This document shows positions 1 through 5,700 of a stretch of 5,700 nucleotides of DNA, one piece after another. Each line of letters starts with the position of its first letter. The stretch's first letter is position 1. Where the stretch lies: NCBI GenBank assembly GCA_009926905.1, contig RFNX01000372.1, positions 1 to 5,700 on the forward strand, given 5' to 3'. The translations under genes and the position numbers were made by a program. Source of the DNA: Flavobacteriales bacterium. Lineage in GTDB: Bacteria > Bacteroidota > Bacteroidia > Flavobacteriales_D > Crocinitomicaceae. The notes beneath the pieces are model-generated. The model had not been told where the DNA came from. It made no database searches and was given only the letters and a program-made list of their open reading frames with translations.

Positions 1-1222
1 CTTGCAACGCATTGAAATAAGGATTTTTCAAAATCATCTGGTAACGTTTGCGCTTGTTGCGTTCATGAGCGAAATCTTTTTCAATCTCAAAAAACAGTTC
101 TTTCAATCGTGCTCTTGGAACATTTGGCGCTTCAGAAGTTAATGCTTCCAATAAAATAATAACATCGTATTCTTTGTCGTCTGAAGTGTCCAAAAATTGA
201 ATGCGAACATGCGCAAATTCGAATCCATATTGAACTTCTTGTTTGACGAATCGAGTAATTGTGAAAATTTCCCCGTTGGCAATAAAACCAATGTCACTCA
301 GTGGGTCGAGCCAAAAATAATTGTTTTTCACCACCATCATTCTGTCACCACGTTCCAAAATATCTTCTCGAAACAACAAACTATTTCGTATTTCATGGTT
401 CCATTTATTCGCACGTTTGTTGGACATTGTCAATAAAATGGTCTGCTCCTGCCCTACTTTGTCGTACGATTCCTCCAAAATTTCTTTTACCTCGAGTCCC
501 GTAATTTTAATCACTTCTTTTCCATCCACATTGCAAAAAAGTGGCGTTTGATAGTCTTCTAAACTTCGAATGAATGTTGCATTTTCCAAAATGGCAGAAT
601 GTTCACTTGTGCGCACCACTTGTTCTAAAGCTGCATGATAAATCGTTACAAAAGGAAAATGTTCTCGCCAAAAATCTAAGGAGAAAACTGGTGATTGCTC
701 TTGTCCTACTGGAGGCAACTGTCCATTATCGCCCATAAAAACCAATTTACAATTCTCTCCACTGTTTACATAATTCAGCAAATCTTCCAATAAATTTGAA
801 CCTTCATTAAAATCAAATCCTGCAATCATCGAACATTCATCAACAAAGAAAATTGTGTTTTTATATAGATTCTTGGCTAAAGTTGGTTTGTTGCCTTCGA
901 CTTCATTTCCGGAGAAATAAATCTGTTTGTGAATCGTAAAACCTGGCTCATTGGCGAAAGAAGAAAACACTTTTGCAGCACGACCAGTTGGCGCCAATAA
1001 TCGCGATTTCACTTTAAAAATCTTTAAGGACTTTATCAATTGTGCCACCAAAGAAGACTTTCCCGTTCCAGCGTAGCCTGACAACACAAAAATTGAATGG
1101 CGTTCGTTTTCACTTAAGAACGAAATAAAATTGTTCAAAGCGCCCATTTGATCAGAAGTAAGTTCGTGTTCAAAATTTGAAATCGCGTGCTGTCTGAAAT
1201 CAATTTCACTGAAATTCAACAT
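1..1222 (-). CDS. Compact RecD-like ATP-dependent DNA helicase (superfamily 1), C-terminus beyond the window
   Basis: This is an ATP-driven 5'-3' type DNA helicase of the RecD/Pif1-like SF1B group, presumably cytoplasmic and acting in DNA repair or recombination. The frame starts at ATG 1222-1220 and stays open for 407 codons to the left edge. Visible motifs, in order: Walker A GYAGTGKS at residues 49-56 (K55), motif Ia LLAPTGRAAKVF at 75-86, TIHK at 96-99, Walker B FFVDE at 125-129 (D128, E129), motif III GDNGQLPPVG at 164-173, motif IV-like EQVVR with R204, then a GDRMMVVKNNYFW segment at 292-304 and IANGE at 314-318, typical of the insert before the UvrD_C_2 domain. The last visible residues, NPYFNALQ, usually sit just before the final helicase motif (VTxHKxQG), so roughly 60-70 residues are probably missing. 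The protein lacks the long N-terminal extension of RecD2 and has a single motor core. No in-frame ATG lies upstream before a stop near 1325. It is divergent from the DUF3822 gene. Confidence 0.93.
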   Translation of the reverse strand, partial: MLNFSEIDFRQHAISNFEHELTSDQMGALNNFISFLSENERHSIFVLSGYAGTGKSSLVAQLIKSLKIFKVKSRLLAPTGRAAKVFSSFANEPGFTIHKQIYFSGNEVEGNKPTLAKNLYKNTIFFVDECSMIAGFDFNEGSNLLEDLLNYVNSGENCKLVFMGDNGQLPPVGQEQSPVFSLDFWREHFPFVTIYHAALEQVVRTSEHSAILENATFIRSLEDYQTPLFCNVDGKEVIKITGLEVKEILEESYDKVGQEQTILLTMSNKRANKWNHEIRNSLLFREDILERGDRMMVVKNNYFWLDPLSDIGFIANGEIFTITRFVKQEVQYGFEFAHVRIQFLDTSDDKEYDVIILLEALTSEAPNVPRARLKELFFEIEKDFAHERNKRKRYQMILKNPYFNALQ

Positions 1223-1261
1223 AAAAGAGGCATTTTGTGGATATTCTTTAAGAAGGCAATG

Positions 1262-1290
1262 TTGCTGTAAAGGTAAATATTGTAGCTTTG
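1262..1290 (+). promoter_or_regulatory. Bacteroidota-type promoter for the DUF3822-rsmD-coaD operon
   Basis: A TTG at 1262-1264 and TAGCTTTG at 1283-1290 are separated by 18 bases. This fits the known Bacteroidota housekeeping pattern of TTG, about 17-23 bases, then TAnnTTTG. Transcription would start near 1297, giving a leader of about 75-80 bases before the ATG at 1374. The assignment rests on pattern match and position only. Confidence 0.5.
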
Positions 1291-1312
1291 TAATGAAGAA
1301 TAAATTACAAAG
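1286..1312. repeat. Perfect 9-bp inverted repeat in the divergent promoter region
   Basis: CTTTGTAAT at 1286-1294 is matched exactly by its reverse complement ATTACAAAG at 1304-1312, with a 9-base spacer. The left arm covers the TTTG part of the predicted plus-strand -7 element, and the predicted start near 1297 falls in the spacer. The RNA from that promoter would therefore not contain both arms, which favours a DNA-level site such as a repressor operator over an RNA hairpin. On the minus strand the mirror-image arm gives only a weak TCTCTTTG (1315-1308) and has no well-placed TTG upstream. No binding protein can be named from this window. Confidence 0.6.
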
Positions 1313-1373
1313 AGAATGATTTTAAAACAGTTTGAAAACGCATTCGCTTTACTAATTTTCAGGATAAAACTCA

Positions 1374-2096
1374 ATGGCTAATTTTTTCGACTTTCAATCT
1401 GACACAGTAGTTGTTTATTCTAATGATTCAAACGCTGAATTTCAAGAGATTAAGCTCAACATCAACACTCCTTTTTTTAAAGACGAAGTGAAAGATTTTG
1501 TTCGACTACAATCGCAAAATGGTAACCCAAACGCCATTTATTGGTATTCTCCCATCTTCACACTTTTACCACAGAGTGTTTTCAAAATCCAAGATATTTC
1601 ATCGTATTTGAATTTGAACTTTGGCGCTGTGAATGCGGAAGATGTCGCTTCATTTGACATGCTTCACACCCACAATGCCGTGATTGCTTATTCTTTGCCA
1701 AAATGGATGAAAGAATTGAAAGATACTTATTTCCCATTGGTTCCATTGAAGCACCACGCTGGACAATTATTGAATCGTAGCAGAGGACAACATGCAGATT
1801 TCGTGGCAATTACTATTTATGAATCAAGCTTTGTTTTGACCATACTTAAGAACGGAAAGCTAATAATTTGTAACAGTTTTGACTATCAAAATGAAGCCGA
1901 TTTAATCTATTTTTTACTGTTGCATTGCCAGAAACACGAAATGGCAAATTCAACACGATTGGTGGTTTACAACTATCAATCAATCATCCCAATTAATCAA
2001 ATCAAAGAGTCGATGGCAAATTTCACTGAATTTGAAGCTTTTCAAATTGAATGGAACGAGAAAAATGACTTTTATAAATCAATATTGTGCGTATAA
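1374..2096 (+). CDS. DUF3822 family protein, predicted actin-like ATPase fold
   Basis: A 240-residue soluble protein with no signal peptide or membrane segment. It matches the DUF3822 family of Bacteroidota, whose role is unknown. From memory, a Bacteroides member of this family has a solved structure with an actin-like (ASKHA) ATPase fold, so two related subdomains are expected. Family-like features here are a KHHAGQ segment at about 126-131, which opens the second half after the inter-domain region, and the F-x-Y-x-x-E-x-D-L-I-Y-F-L-L block at 169-182, followed by a C-terminal alpha/beta part (VVYNYQ near 197). I see no clear phosphate-binding glycine loops, so ATP binding is not shown by the sequence. 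The start at 1374 has an AT-rich leader without a Shine-Dalgarno. The 3' end overlaps rsmD by 10 bases, suggesting translational coupling. The same neighbourhood, DUF3822 beside rsmD, is common in the phylum and hints at a role near ribosome maturation, but that is inference. Confidence 0.85.
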   Translation: MANFFDFQSDTVVVYSNDSNAEFQEIKLNINTPFFKDEVKDFVRLQSQNGNPNAIYWYSPIFTLLPQSVFKIQDISSYLNLNFGAVNAEDVASFDMLHTHNAVIAYSLPKWMKELKDTYFPLVPLKHHAGQLLNRSRGQHADFVAITIYESSFVLTILKNGKLIICNSFDYQNEADLIYFLLLHCQKHEMANSTRLVVYNYQSIIPINQIKESMANFTEFEAFQIEWNEKNDFYKSILCV

Positions 2097-2626
2097 TCAG
2101 AGGAATATTAAAAGGAAAACGCTTCGCAACACCACCCAATTTCCCTTCGCGACCAACAACAGACTATGCCAAAGAAGGATTGTTCAACGTCTTAGATAAC
2201 GAATTGGATTTTGACGAATTGAACGTTTTGGACTTGTGTGCAGGAACTGGAAATATTTCATTTGAATTTGTATCGCGCGGAGCAAAACAAGTGCTTTCAA
2301 TCGATAGCAATCCAAGATGCATTCAATATTTAAAAGGAAATGTTGCAGATTTAAAAATCAGTGATAAAATGCACGTTTACAAATCGGATTGCGTGATTTA
2401 TTGCAAGAATACAAAAGAAACTTTTGACTTGATTTTTGCAGACCCGCCTTTCCATTTAACTTTTCACGAAGACTTGGTGAACATGATTTTTGAGAAAGGA
2501 ATCTTAACTAAAGACGGCGTTTTAGTCATTGAACATGGCAATCAAACCAACTTGGAATCGCACCCAAATTTTGAAAAATGTCGTAATTTTGGAAATGTTC
2601 ATTTTAGCTTTTTCTTAAATAAATAA
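2087..2626 (+). CDS. rsmD: 16S rRNA (guanine(966)-N(2))-methyltransferase RsmD
   Basis: This enzyme transfers a methyl group from S-adenosylmethionine to N2 of G966 (E. coli numbering) in 16S rRNA of the small ribosomal subunit. The 179-residue length is close to that usual for the family. The N-terminus RIIRGILKGK (2-11) and RPTTDYAKE (22-30) are RsmD signatures. Motif I of the SAM-binding Rossmann fold is LDLCAGTGNIS (48-58), an acidic residue D73 ends strand 2, and the catalytic N-methyltransferase motif IV is DPPF (119-122). LVIEHG (146-151) is the usual late strand. The start is a GTG at 2087, which places the conserved RIIRG directly after the initiator; no ATG fits. It overlaps the DUF3822 gene by 10 bases and ends 2 bases before coaD, so translation is likely coupled. 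The rsmD-coaD order is also found in Proteobacteria and Firmicutes. Confidence 0.95.
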   Translation: MRIIRGILKGKRFATPPNFPSRPTTDYAKEGLFNVLDNELDFDELNVLDLCAGTGNISFEFVSRGAKQVLSIDSNPRCIQYLKGNVADLKISDKMHVYKSDCVIYCKNTKETFDLIFADPPFHLTFHEDLVNMIFEKGILTKDGVLVIEHGNQTNLESHPNFEKCRNFGNVHFSFFLNK

Positions 2627-2628
2627 GT

Positions 2629-3084
2629 ATGAAAAAAGGATTATTCCCTGGTTCATTTGACCCGTTCACAAAAGGTCACGAAGCCGTTGTTTTAAAGTCA
2701 TTGGATTTATTTGACGAAGTAGTAATTGGAATAGGAATCAATAGCAAAAAGCAATATTTATTCGATATTGAAAAACGAATTACGCACATTTCTAGTTTAT
2801 TTTCTGCTCATCCAAAAGTAAAAATTCAAACGTATCAAATGTTAACGGTTGACTATTGCAAAGAAATTGATGCTCAGTACATAATTCGTGGTTTACGCGA
2901 TGCCAAAGATTTTGAATACGAAAAATCGATTGCGCACATGAACCACGCCATTTCTGGAATTGAAACTGTTTTCTTTTTGACCAATCAAGAATATAGCGCT
3001 GTGAATTCGTCCATTATTCGTGAAATGTACCTCAATCATGCCAATATCAGTCCATTTGTAACTTCTCCTGAATTACTCGTTTAA
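2629..3084 (+). CDS. coaD: Pantetheine-phosphate adenylyltransferase (PPAT)
   Basis: CoaD makes dephospho-CoA and pyrophosphate from ATP and 4'-phosphopantetheine, the next-to-last step of coenzyme A synthesis, in the cytoplasm. The 151-residue protein has the full set of nucleotidyltransferase signatures: FPGSFDPFTKGH (6-17) with the T/HxGH-type motif ending at H17, IIRGLRDAKDFEYE (85-98) that contacts the phosphopantetheine and ATP, and NSSIIRE (126-132), the counterpart of the ISSTxxR motif that binds the ATP phosphates. Length and motif spacing are normal, so the enzyme should be active as a hexamer as in the family. The start ATG follows the rsmD stop by 2 bases. The C-terminal tail after residue 132 diverges from well-known homologs but is full length. 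The next gene starts 32 bases downstream with no terminator between. Confidence 0.96.
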   Translation: MKKGLFPGSFDPFTKGHEAVVLKSLDLFDEVVIGIGINSKKQYLFDIEKRITHISSLFSAHPKVKIQTYQMLTVDYCKEIDAQYIIRGLRDAKDFEYEKSIAHMNHAISGIETVFFLTNQEYSAVNSSIIREMYLNHANISPFVTSPELLV

Positions 3085-3116
3085 CTTTTGGCACTGTTTA
3101 TGACAATTTACCTATT

Positions 3117-4529
3117 ATGATGAAGAAAACTTTTCTTATTGCTTTTTTGTTTTTTTGCATCGTTTCTGGCTTTGCTCAAAATGTTTCGATACAAGGAATT
3201 TCTTACATTCCAAAGAAAAATAGAGACGTTCGCATTTTTGCAATTGAAGATTACCTGACAAATACGGAAACTGAAATCGGTCGTACACAATTGGATTCCA
3301 CTGGGAAATTCTTCGTGAAGTTGAACATAGACGAAATCAAAAAAATTGTCATTCGCTTTGATAACAAATACAGTTACATGTATGTTCAACCAAACAATCA
3401 ATACTTCATCGACCTTCCAGAAACGGATTTAAATCGTTCTGATTTCAAAAAAGACAATGAAATTGAAATGGTTTTTTACCTTTTGGATACAACTGACATC
3501 AATTATAAAATTCTTGGTTTCGAAGCTTGGCTAGACCAAACAGTTTCCGATTTGTACATGGATAAAACATTGAAACCAGAGAATTTCATAAAAGGAATCA
3601 GTGATTTCAAAAAAGAGGTAGCGACTGTTTATGCAAATGACACTTCAACTTATTTCATGCATTACGTAAAATATTCTATTGGACAAACGATTGATAATTT
3701 TCAATACATTGGCTCCATGTCGTATGATGAACGTTTCGATTTCTATTTCGGTAATTCACCAAAATTGATTCATCACGACAAATACATGGAATTTTTTCAA
3801 TTATTCTTTGAGAAATATTACTATCAAACCTCGAAAGAAATCCGAACAGATGTTTACAATGCAGTGATTCGTAGCGATTCAAAAAAGGTATTGGAGGCCC
3901 TGAGTAAAGACGTTTATTTACAAGATCTTGAATTGCGTGATTTGATTACTTTATTGATTATCAAGGAAGAAATTGTTTCGAAAGAATTGCCAAAATCAAA
4001 TTTAGTTTTGATTCTTAATCAGTTGGAAGAGCAATTTACAAATCCAGATTTGAAAAAAATGGCGCATAACCTTTACAAGCAATTTAATGAATTGACAATT
4101 GGTGCGCGCGTTCCAAATTATACTTTAGAAACTGGTATAGAATTCAATAAATTTTTAGGTAAAGCAGTGTATTTACATTTCTACGATCCTTCAAATATGA
4201 ATTGTATTTCTGAAATTGGTGCGATTCGAAAATTGAACGATAAATACGGTGCGTTTGTTGAGATTGTTACTATTTATCCAACACCACAAGCGCCACTAAA
4301 TGCCACTGAGCTACGCAACCTTAAAGCTCTGACTACAAATAAATTTGCGTTACCTGAAAACCATCCGATATGGGACGATTTGAAAATCAAAACGTTTCCG
4401 TATTACATTTTACTTGATGAGCAATTAAACATAAAATCAATGCCAGCTCTTGCTCCATCTCCCAATGGTTTGTATGAAACGATTGAAAAAACGTTCTACG
4501 ATATCAAGCGTAAGAAAGAAAATCACTAA
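3117..4529 (+). CDS. Exported thioredoxin-fold protein with degenerate CxxC, TlpA-like with DUF4369-like N-terminus
   Basis: A 470-residue protein with a Sec signal peptide: KK at 3-4, a hydrophobic core at 5-16, and a likely cut after SGFA (20), leaving Q21 first. C14 lies in the core but lacks a lipobox, so it is not a lipoprotein. Residues about 21-105 look like the beta-sandwich seen before TlpA domains in Bacteroidota (DUF4369-like, with LDSTGKFFV). About 110-325 is mainly helical without a motif I recognise. A thioredoxin/TlpA fold runs from about 329 (GARVPNYTL) to the end. The LHFYDPSNMNC segment aligns with the usual FWATWCGPC, so the nucleophilic cysteine is replaced by N360 and only C363 remains; the cis-proline is kept in TFP (P428) before YYILLD. 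A classical thiol-disulfide reductase role is therefore unlikely. ATGs at 3117 and 3120 are both possible starts. It probably shares the coaD transcript. Exact function is unknown. Confidence 0.85.
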   Translation: MMKKTFLIAFLFFCIVSGFAQNVSIQGISYIPKKNRDVRIFAIEDYLTNTETEIGRTQLDSTGKFFVKLNIDEIKKIVIRFDNKYSYMYVQPNNQYFIDLPETDLNRSDFKKDNEIEMVFYLLDTTDINYKILGFEAWLDQTVSDLYMDKTLKPENFIKGISDFKKEVATVYANDTSTYFMHYVKYSIGQTIDNFQYIGSMSYDERFDFYFGNSPKLIHHDKYMEFFQLFFEKYYYQTSKEIRTDVYNAVIRSDSKKVLEALSKDVYLQDLELRDLITLLIIKEEIVSKELPKSNLVLILNQLEEQFTNPDLKKMAHNLYKQFNELTIGARVPNYTLETGIEFNKFLGKAVYLHFYDPSNMNCISEIGAIRKLNDKYGAFVEIVTIYPTPQAPLNATELRNLKALTTNKFALPENHPIWDDLKIKTFPYYILLDEQLNIKSMPALAPSPNGLYETIEKTFYDIKRKKENH

Positions 4530-5065
4530 CTTCTGTAGAATCCCCAAAAAGCTCCCATTGCACCGCCAAACAAGTGTGCAAAATGTGAAATTTGATCATT
4601 TTTGAAAGAAGAATAAATTTCTTGTCCCAAAAAAAGCAACACAACTAAAATGAATGTGATTGGAATGTCTTTGCCTCGAGTATTCAGTAAAGAGGTCACT
4701 ACAATTAACATAAAAGCGATTCCACTAGCTCCAATCAAACTGTTATCCCAAAGTAAGGTGTGTAAAATTGCTGTTAAAATAGCCGTACTAACAACCATTA
4801 TAGCCAATTTCTTCCAACCAAATTTCAACTCAACTAAAGGACCTAACAATAAAATAATCGACAAATTCCCAACAACATGTTCAAAATCTGCGTGGCCAAA
4901 AACATAAGTCAAAGTTGATACATACCAAGTTGGACTTTCAGGTTGAAAATCTCCATTCAGTACAAATATCGAATTGGAATCAGCGCTTGCATTCACAAAA
5001 AACAAACCTAAAATGCTTAATACTGCTAAAGTTAGCGTTGCTTTCGAATCAAAAGTGATTTTCAT
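4526..5065 (-). CDS. Short rhomboid-family intramembrane serine protease
   Basis: Rhomboids cut membrane proteins inside or near their transmembrane segments in the inner membrane. This one has 179 residues and about six hydrophobic segments (roughly 10-26, 63-80, 86-105, 111-128, 133-151, 161-177), so it is a minimal bacterial core without extra cytoplasmic domains. The catalytic serine is S114 in GASG (112-115). The histidine partner is H164 in AHLFGGAMG, where H-x-x-G-x-x-x-G packs the last helix against the serine helix. H63 and N67 in HVVGN match the oxyanion-site H-x-x-x-N of helix 2, followed by the common L-G-x-x-x-E (74-79). All key residues are present, so it is probably active; its substrate is unknown. 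The start ATG comes one base after the clpS stop, so the two genes are co-transcribed and probably coupled. Its TAG stop overlaps the stop of the opposing thioredoxin-like gene. Confidence 0.93.
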   Translation of the reverse strand: MKITFDSKATLTLAVLSILGLFFVNASADSNSIFVLNGDFQPESPTWYVSTLTYVFGHADFEHVVGNLSIILLLGPLVELKFGWKKLAIMVVSTAILTAILHTLLWDNSLIGASGIAFMLIVVTSLLNTRGKDIPITFILVVLLFLGQEIYSSFKNDQISHFAHLFGGAMGAFWGFYRS

Positions 5066-5066
5066 A

Positions 5067-5348
5067 TTATTCGATTTTGGCGCTTAAACCTTTTTCTAAA
5101 AGTCCTACACAGATTGGTTCTAATTCTTCATAAACGCCACCTTTCACAACACATTTTCCATTAGAATGGACAATCCAAGCGCATTGCTCCGCCTGAATCA
5201 TATCGTGGTCACAGTAACGCATTAAACAATTGATAACATGGTCAAATGTGTTGTAATCGTCATTGTATAAAACCAATGAAAACTCATCAATTTTTTCTTC
5301 TAAAAGCTCAACGAATGCTTCTGTTTGGGTTTCAGTATTGTAATTCAT
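5067..5348 (-). CDS. clpS: ATP-dependent Clp protease adaptor ClpS
   Basis: ClpS binds proteins with destabilising N-terminal residues (N-degrons) and hands them to the Clp AAA+ unfoldase (ClpA, or ClpC in this phylum) for degradation by ClpP in the cytoplasm. The 93-residue length is normal. A flexible acidic N-terminal extension (about 1-22), the part that engages the unfoldase, leads into LVLYNDDYNTFDHVI (25-39). N29, D30 and D31 match the E. coli pocket residues N34, D35 and D36, and H61 in IVHSNGK matches H66; QAEQCAWIVH is the usual helix. By alignment the E. coli gatekeeper M40 is phenylalanine here (F35), which may affect which N-terminal residues fit. The C-terminus GLSAKIE is typical. 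A stop lies four codons upstream of the ATG at 5348, so the start is firm. The rhomboid gene follows after one base. Confidence 0.95.
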   Translation of the reverse strand: MNYNTETQTEAFVELLEEKIDEFSLVLYNDDYNTFDHVINCLMRYCDHDMIQAEQCAWIVHSNGKCVVKGGVYEELEPICVGLLEKGLSAKIE

Positions 5349-5448
5349 GTATCGAAATTAATAATTCATTCGCAATTTTTCTCAATTCTTCTGTTTCTTG
5401 TTTTGTTCTTGGATAGAAAACTATTTCATTTGATTGAAAACTTTTAAT
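5332..5448 (-). other. Coding-like stretch in another frame after the upstream gene's stop, possible frameshifted tail
   Basis: Between the stop of the right-edge gene (5421) and clpS, a second minus-strand frame is open for 38 codons. It reads ...EIVFYPRTKQETEELRKIANE..., ends with TGA at 5334-5332, and overlaps the clpS start by 17 bases. The composition and helix-like spacing of charged and hydrophobic residues look like protein, and the codons match the neighbours. It has no ATG, GTG or well-placed TTG start. It lies in the -1 frame relative to the preceding gene, so a one-base change near the AAAAGTTTTC run could join the two. I see no classical slippery heptamer. It may equally be non-coding chance. 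Confidence 0.25.
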
Positions 5449-5700
5449 TCATAAGGGCAATGTAAAATCCAATCTGCAAAAGCTCCATTCCAAGAATTTG
5501 CAGGTAATTCAAACTTCAACGCTTTTTCTTTCCCTGCTTTGAAATCAGCTACATTCATTTCGCTCACATGTTGCATGAACGTTGAATTTAGTTCTTTTTC
5601 GTTGATTGGATTTGATATTATTTTATTGGTGGTTGCATTGTAAGTAAAAATTCCAAACTGATTTAAAGTTGTCAATTCAGCTCTTACTTTTGAAGGATCT
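5421..5700 (-). CDS. Unrecognised protein, C-terminal fragment (start beyond the window)
   Basis: The frame is open from the right edge to a TAG at 5423-5421 and gives 92 complete codons after the partial edge codon. The first visible residues, DPSKVRAELTTLNQFGIF, read as the middle of a protein, and the TTG at 5675 is probably an internal leucine codon rather than a start. The visible part has no signal peptide, membrane segment or catalytic motif I know; NSWNGAFADWILHCPYELKVF near the end, with its aromatic residues, may be a conserved core. I do not recognise the family. It lies upstream of clpS in the same direction with a 72-base gap, so it may belong to the same transcript. The stop may be early if the out-of-frame stretch downstream is its real tail. 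Confidence 0.6.
   Translation of the reverse strand, partial: DPSKVRAELTTLNQFGIFTYNATTNKIISNPINEKELNSTFMQHVSEMNVADFKAGKEKALKFELPANSWNGAFADWILHCPYELKVFNQMK

Noticed and set aside
197..551. Short plus-strand open frames opposite the left-edge gene
   Set aside because: They lie antisense to a helicase frame with every expected motif, overlap each other in different frames, and their translations show no domain.
1308..1315. Minus-strand -7 element (TCTCTTTG) for the helicase gene
   Set aside because: It lacks the conserved A at position 2 and no TTG lies at the right distance upstream, so no promoter can be assigned to that direction.
3085..3116. Possible promoter or terminator between coaD and the thioredoxin-like gene
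   Set aside because: TAACTTTTG only loosely resembles a -7 element, and the 32 bases contain no stem-loop. Read-through from coaD is the simpler view.
3156..3160. Lipoprotein cysteine in the thioredoxin-like signal peptide (C14)
   Set aside because: The residues before it (LFF) do not form a lipobox and it lies inside the hydrophobic core; a signal peptidase I cut after A20 fits better.
3108..3401. Minus-strand open frame of about 97 codons opposite the thioredoxin-like gene
   Set aside because: It is the shadow of a signal peptide and beta-rich region on the other strand; its translation resembles no protein and it has no plausible operon place.
4650..4907. Plus-strand open frame opposite the rhomboid gene
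   Set aside because: The minus strand carries an intact rhomboid with catalytic residues; the opposing frame is an antisense by-product.

Overview
The window is AT-rich DNA, almost certainly from a member of the Bacteroidota, most likely Flavobacteriales. Four things point there: a DUF3822 gene next to rsmD and coaD, a signal peptide ending in the FAQ pattern common in this phylum, a compact RecD-like helicase of the type common there, and starts without clear Shine-Dalgarno sequences but with a TTG-N18-TAnnTTTG promoter. It reads as ordinary chromosomal housekeeping sequence. I see no insertion sequence, phage gene, CRISPR array, tRNA or rRNA.

Layout: positions 1-1222 (minus) hold most of a compact RecD-like superfamily 1 helicase whose last part lies beyond the left edge. 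A 151-base divergent intergenic region follows, with a good plus-strand promoter and a perfect 9-bp inverted repeat over its -7 element. From 1374 to 4529 (plus) runs a tight set of four genes that looks like one operon: a DUF3822 actin-like ATPase-fold protein, rsmD (16S rRNA guanine-N2 methyltransferase), coaD (phosphopantetheine adenylyltransferase) and an exported thioredoxin-fold protein that has lost the first cysteine of its CxxC motif. The set meets a minus-strand group at overlapping stop codons. Read from right to left, that group is an unrecognised gene whose start lies beyond the right edge, clpS (N-degron adaptor of the Clp protease), and a short rhomboid protease one base after clpS.

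How the genes may fit together: rsmD-coaD is an old bacterial gene pair joining ribosome maturation to coenzyme A synthesis, and here it probably shares a transcript with DUF3822. The clpS-rhomboid pair puts a membrane protease and a degron-reading adaptor in one transcription unit; a functional link is only inference. The least explained parts are the C-terminal fragment at the right edge, with a coding-like tail in another frame just after its stop, the redox-dead-looking thioredoxin protein, and the inverted repeat in the divergent promoter region. I found no convincing evidence of a wholly new system.
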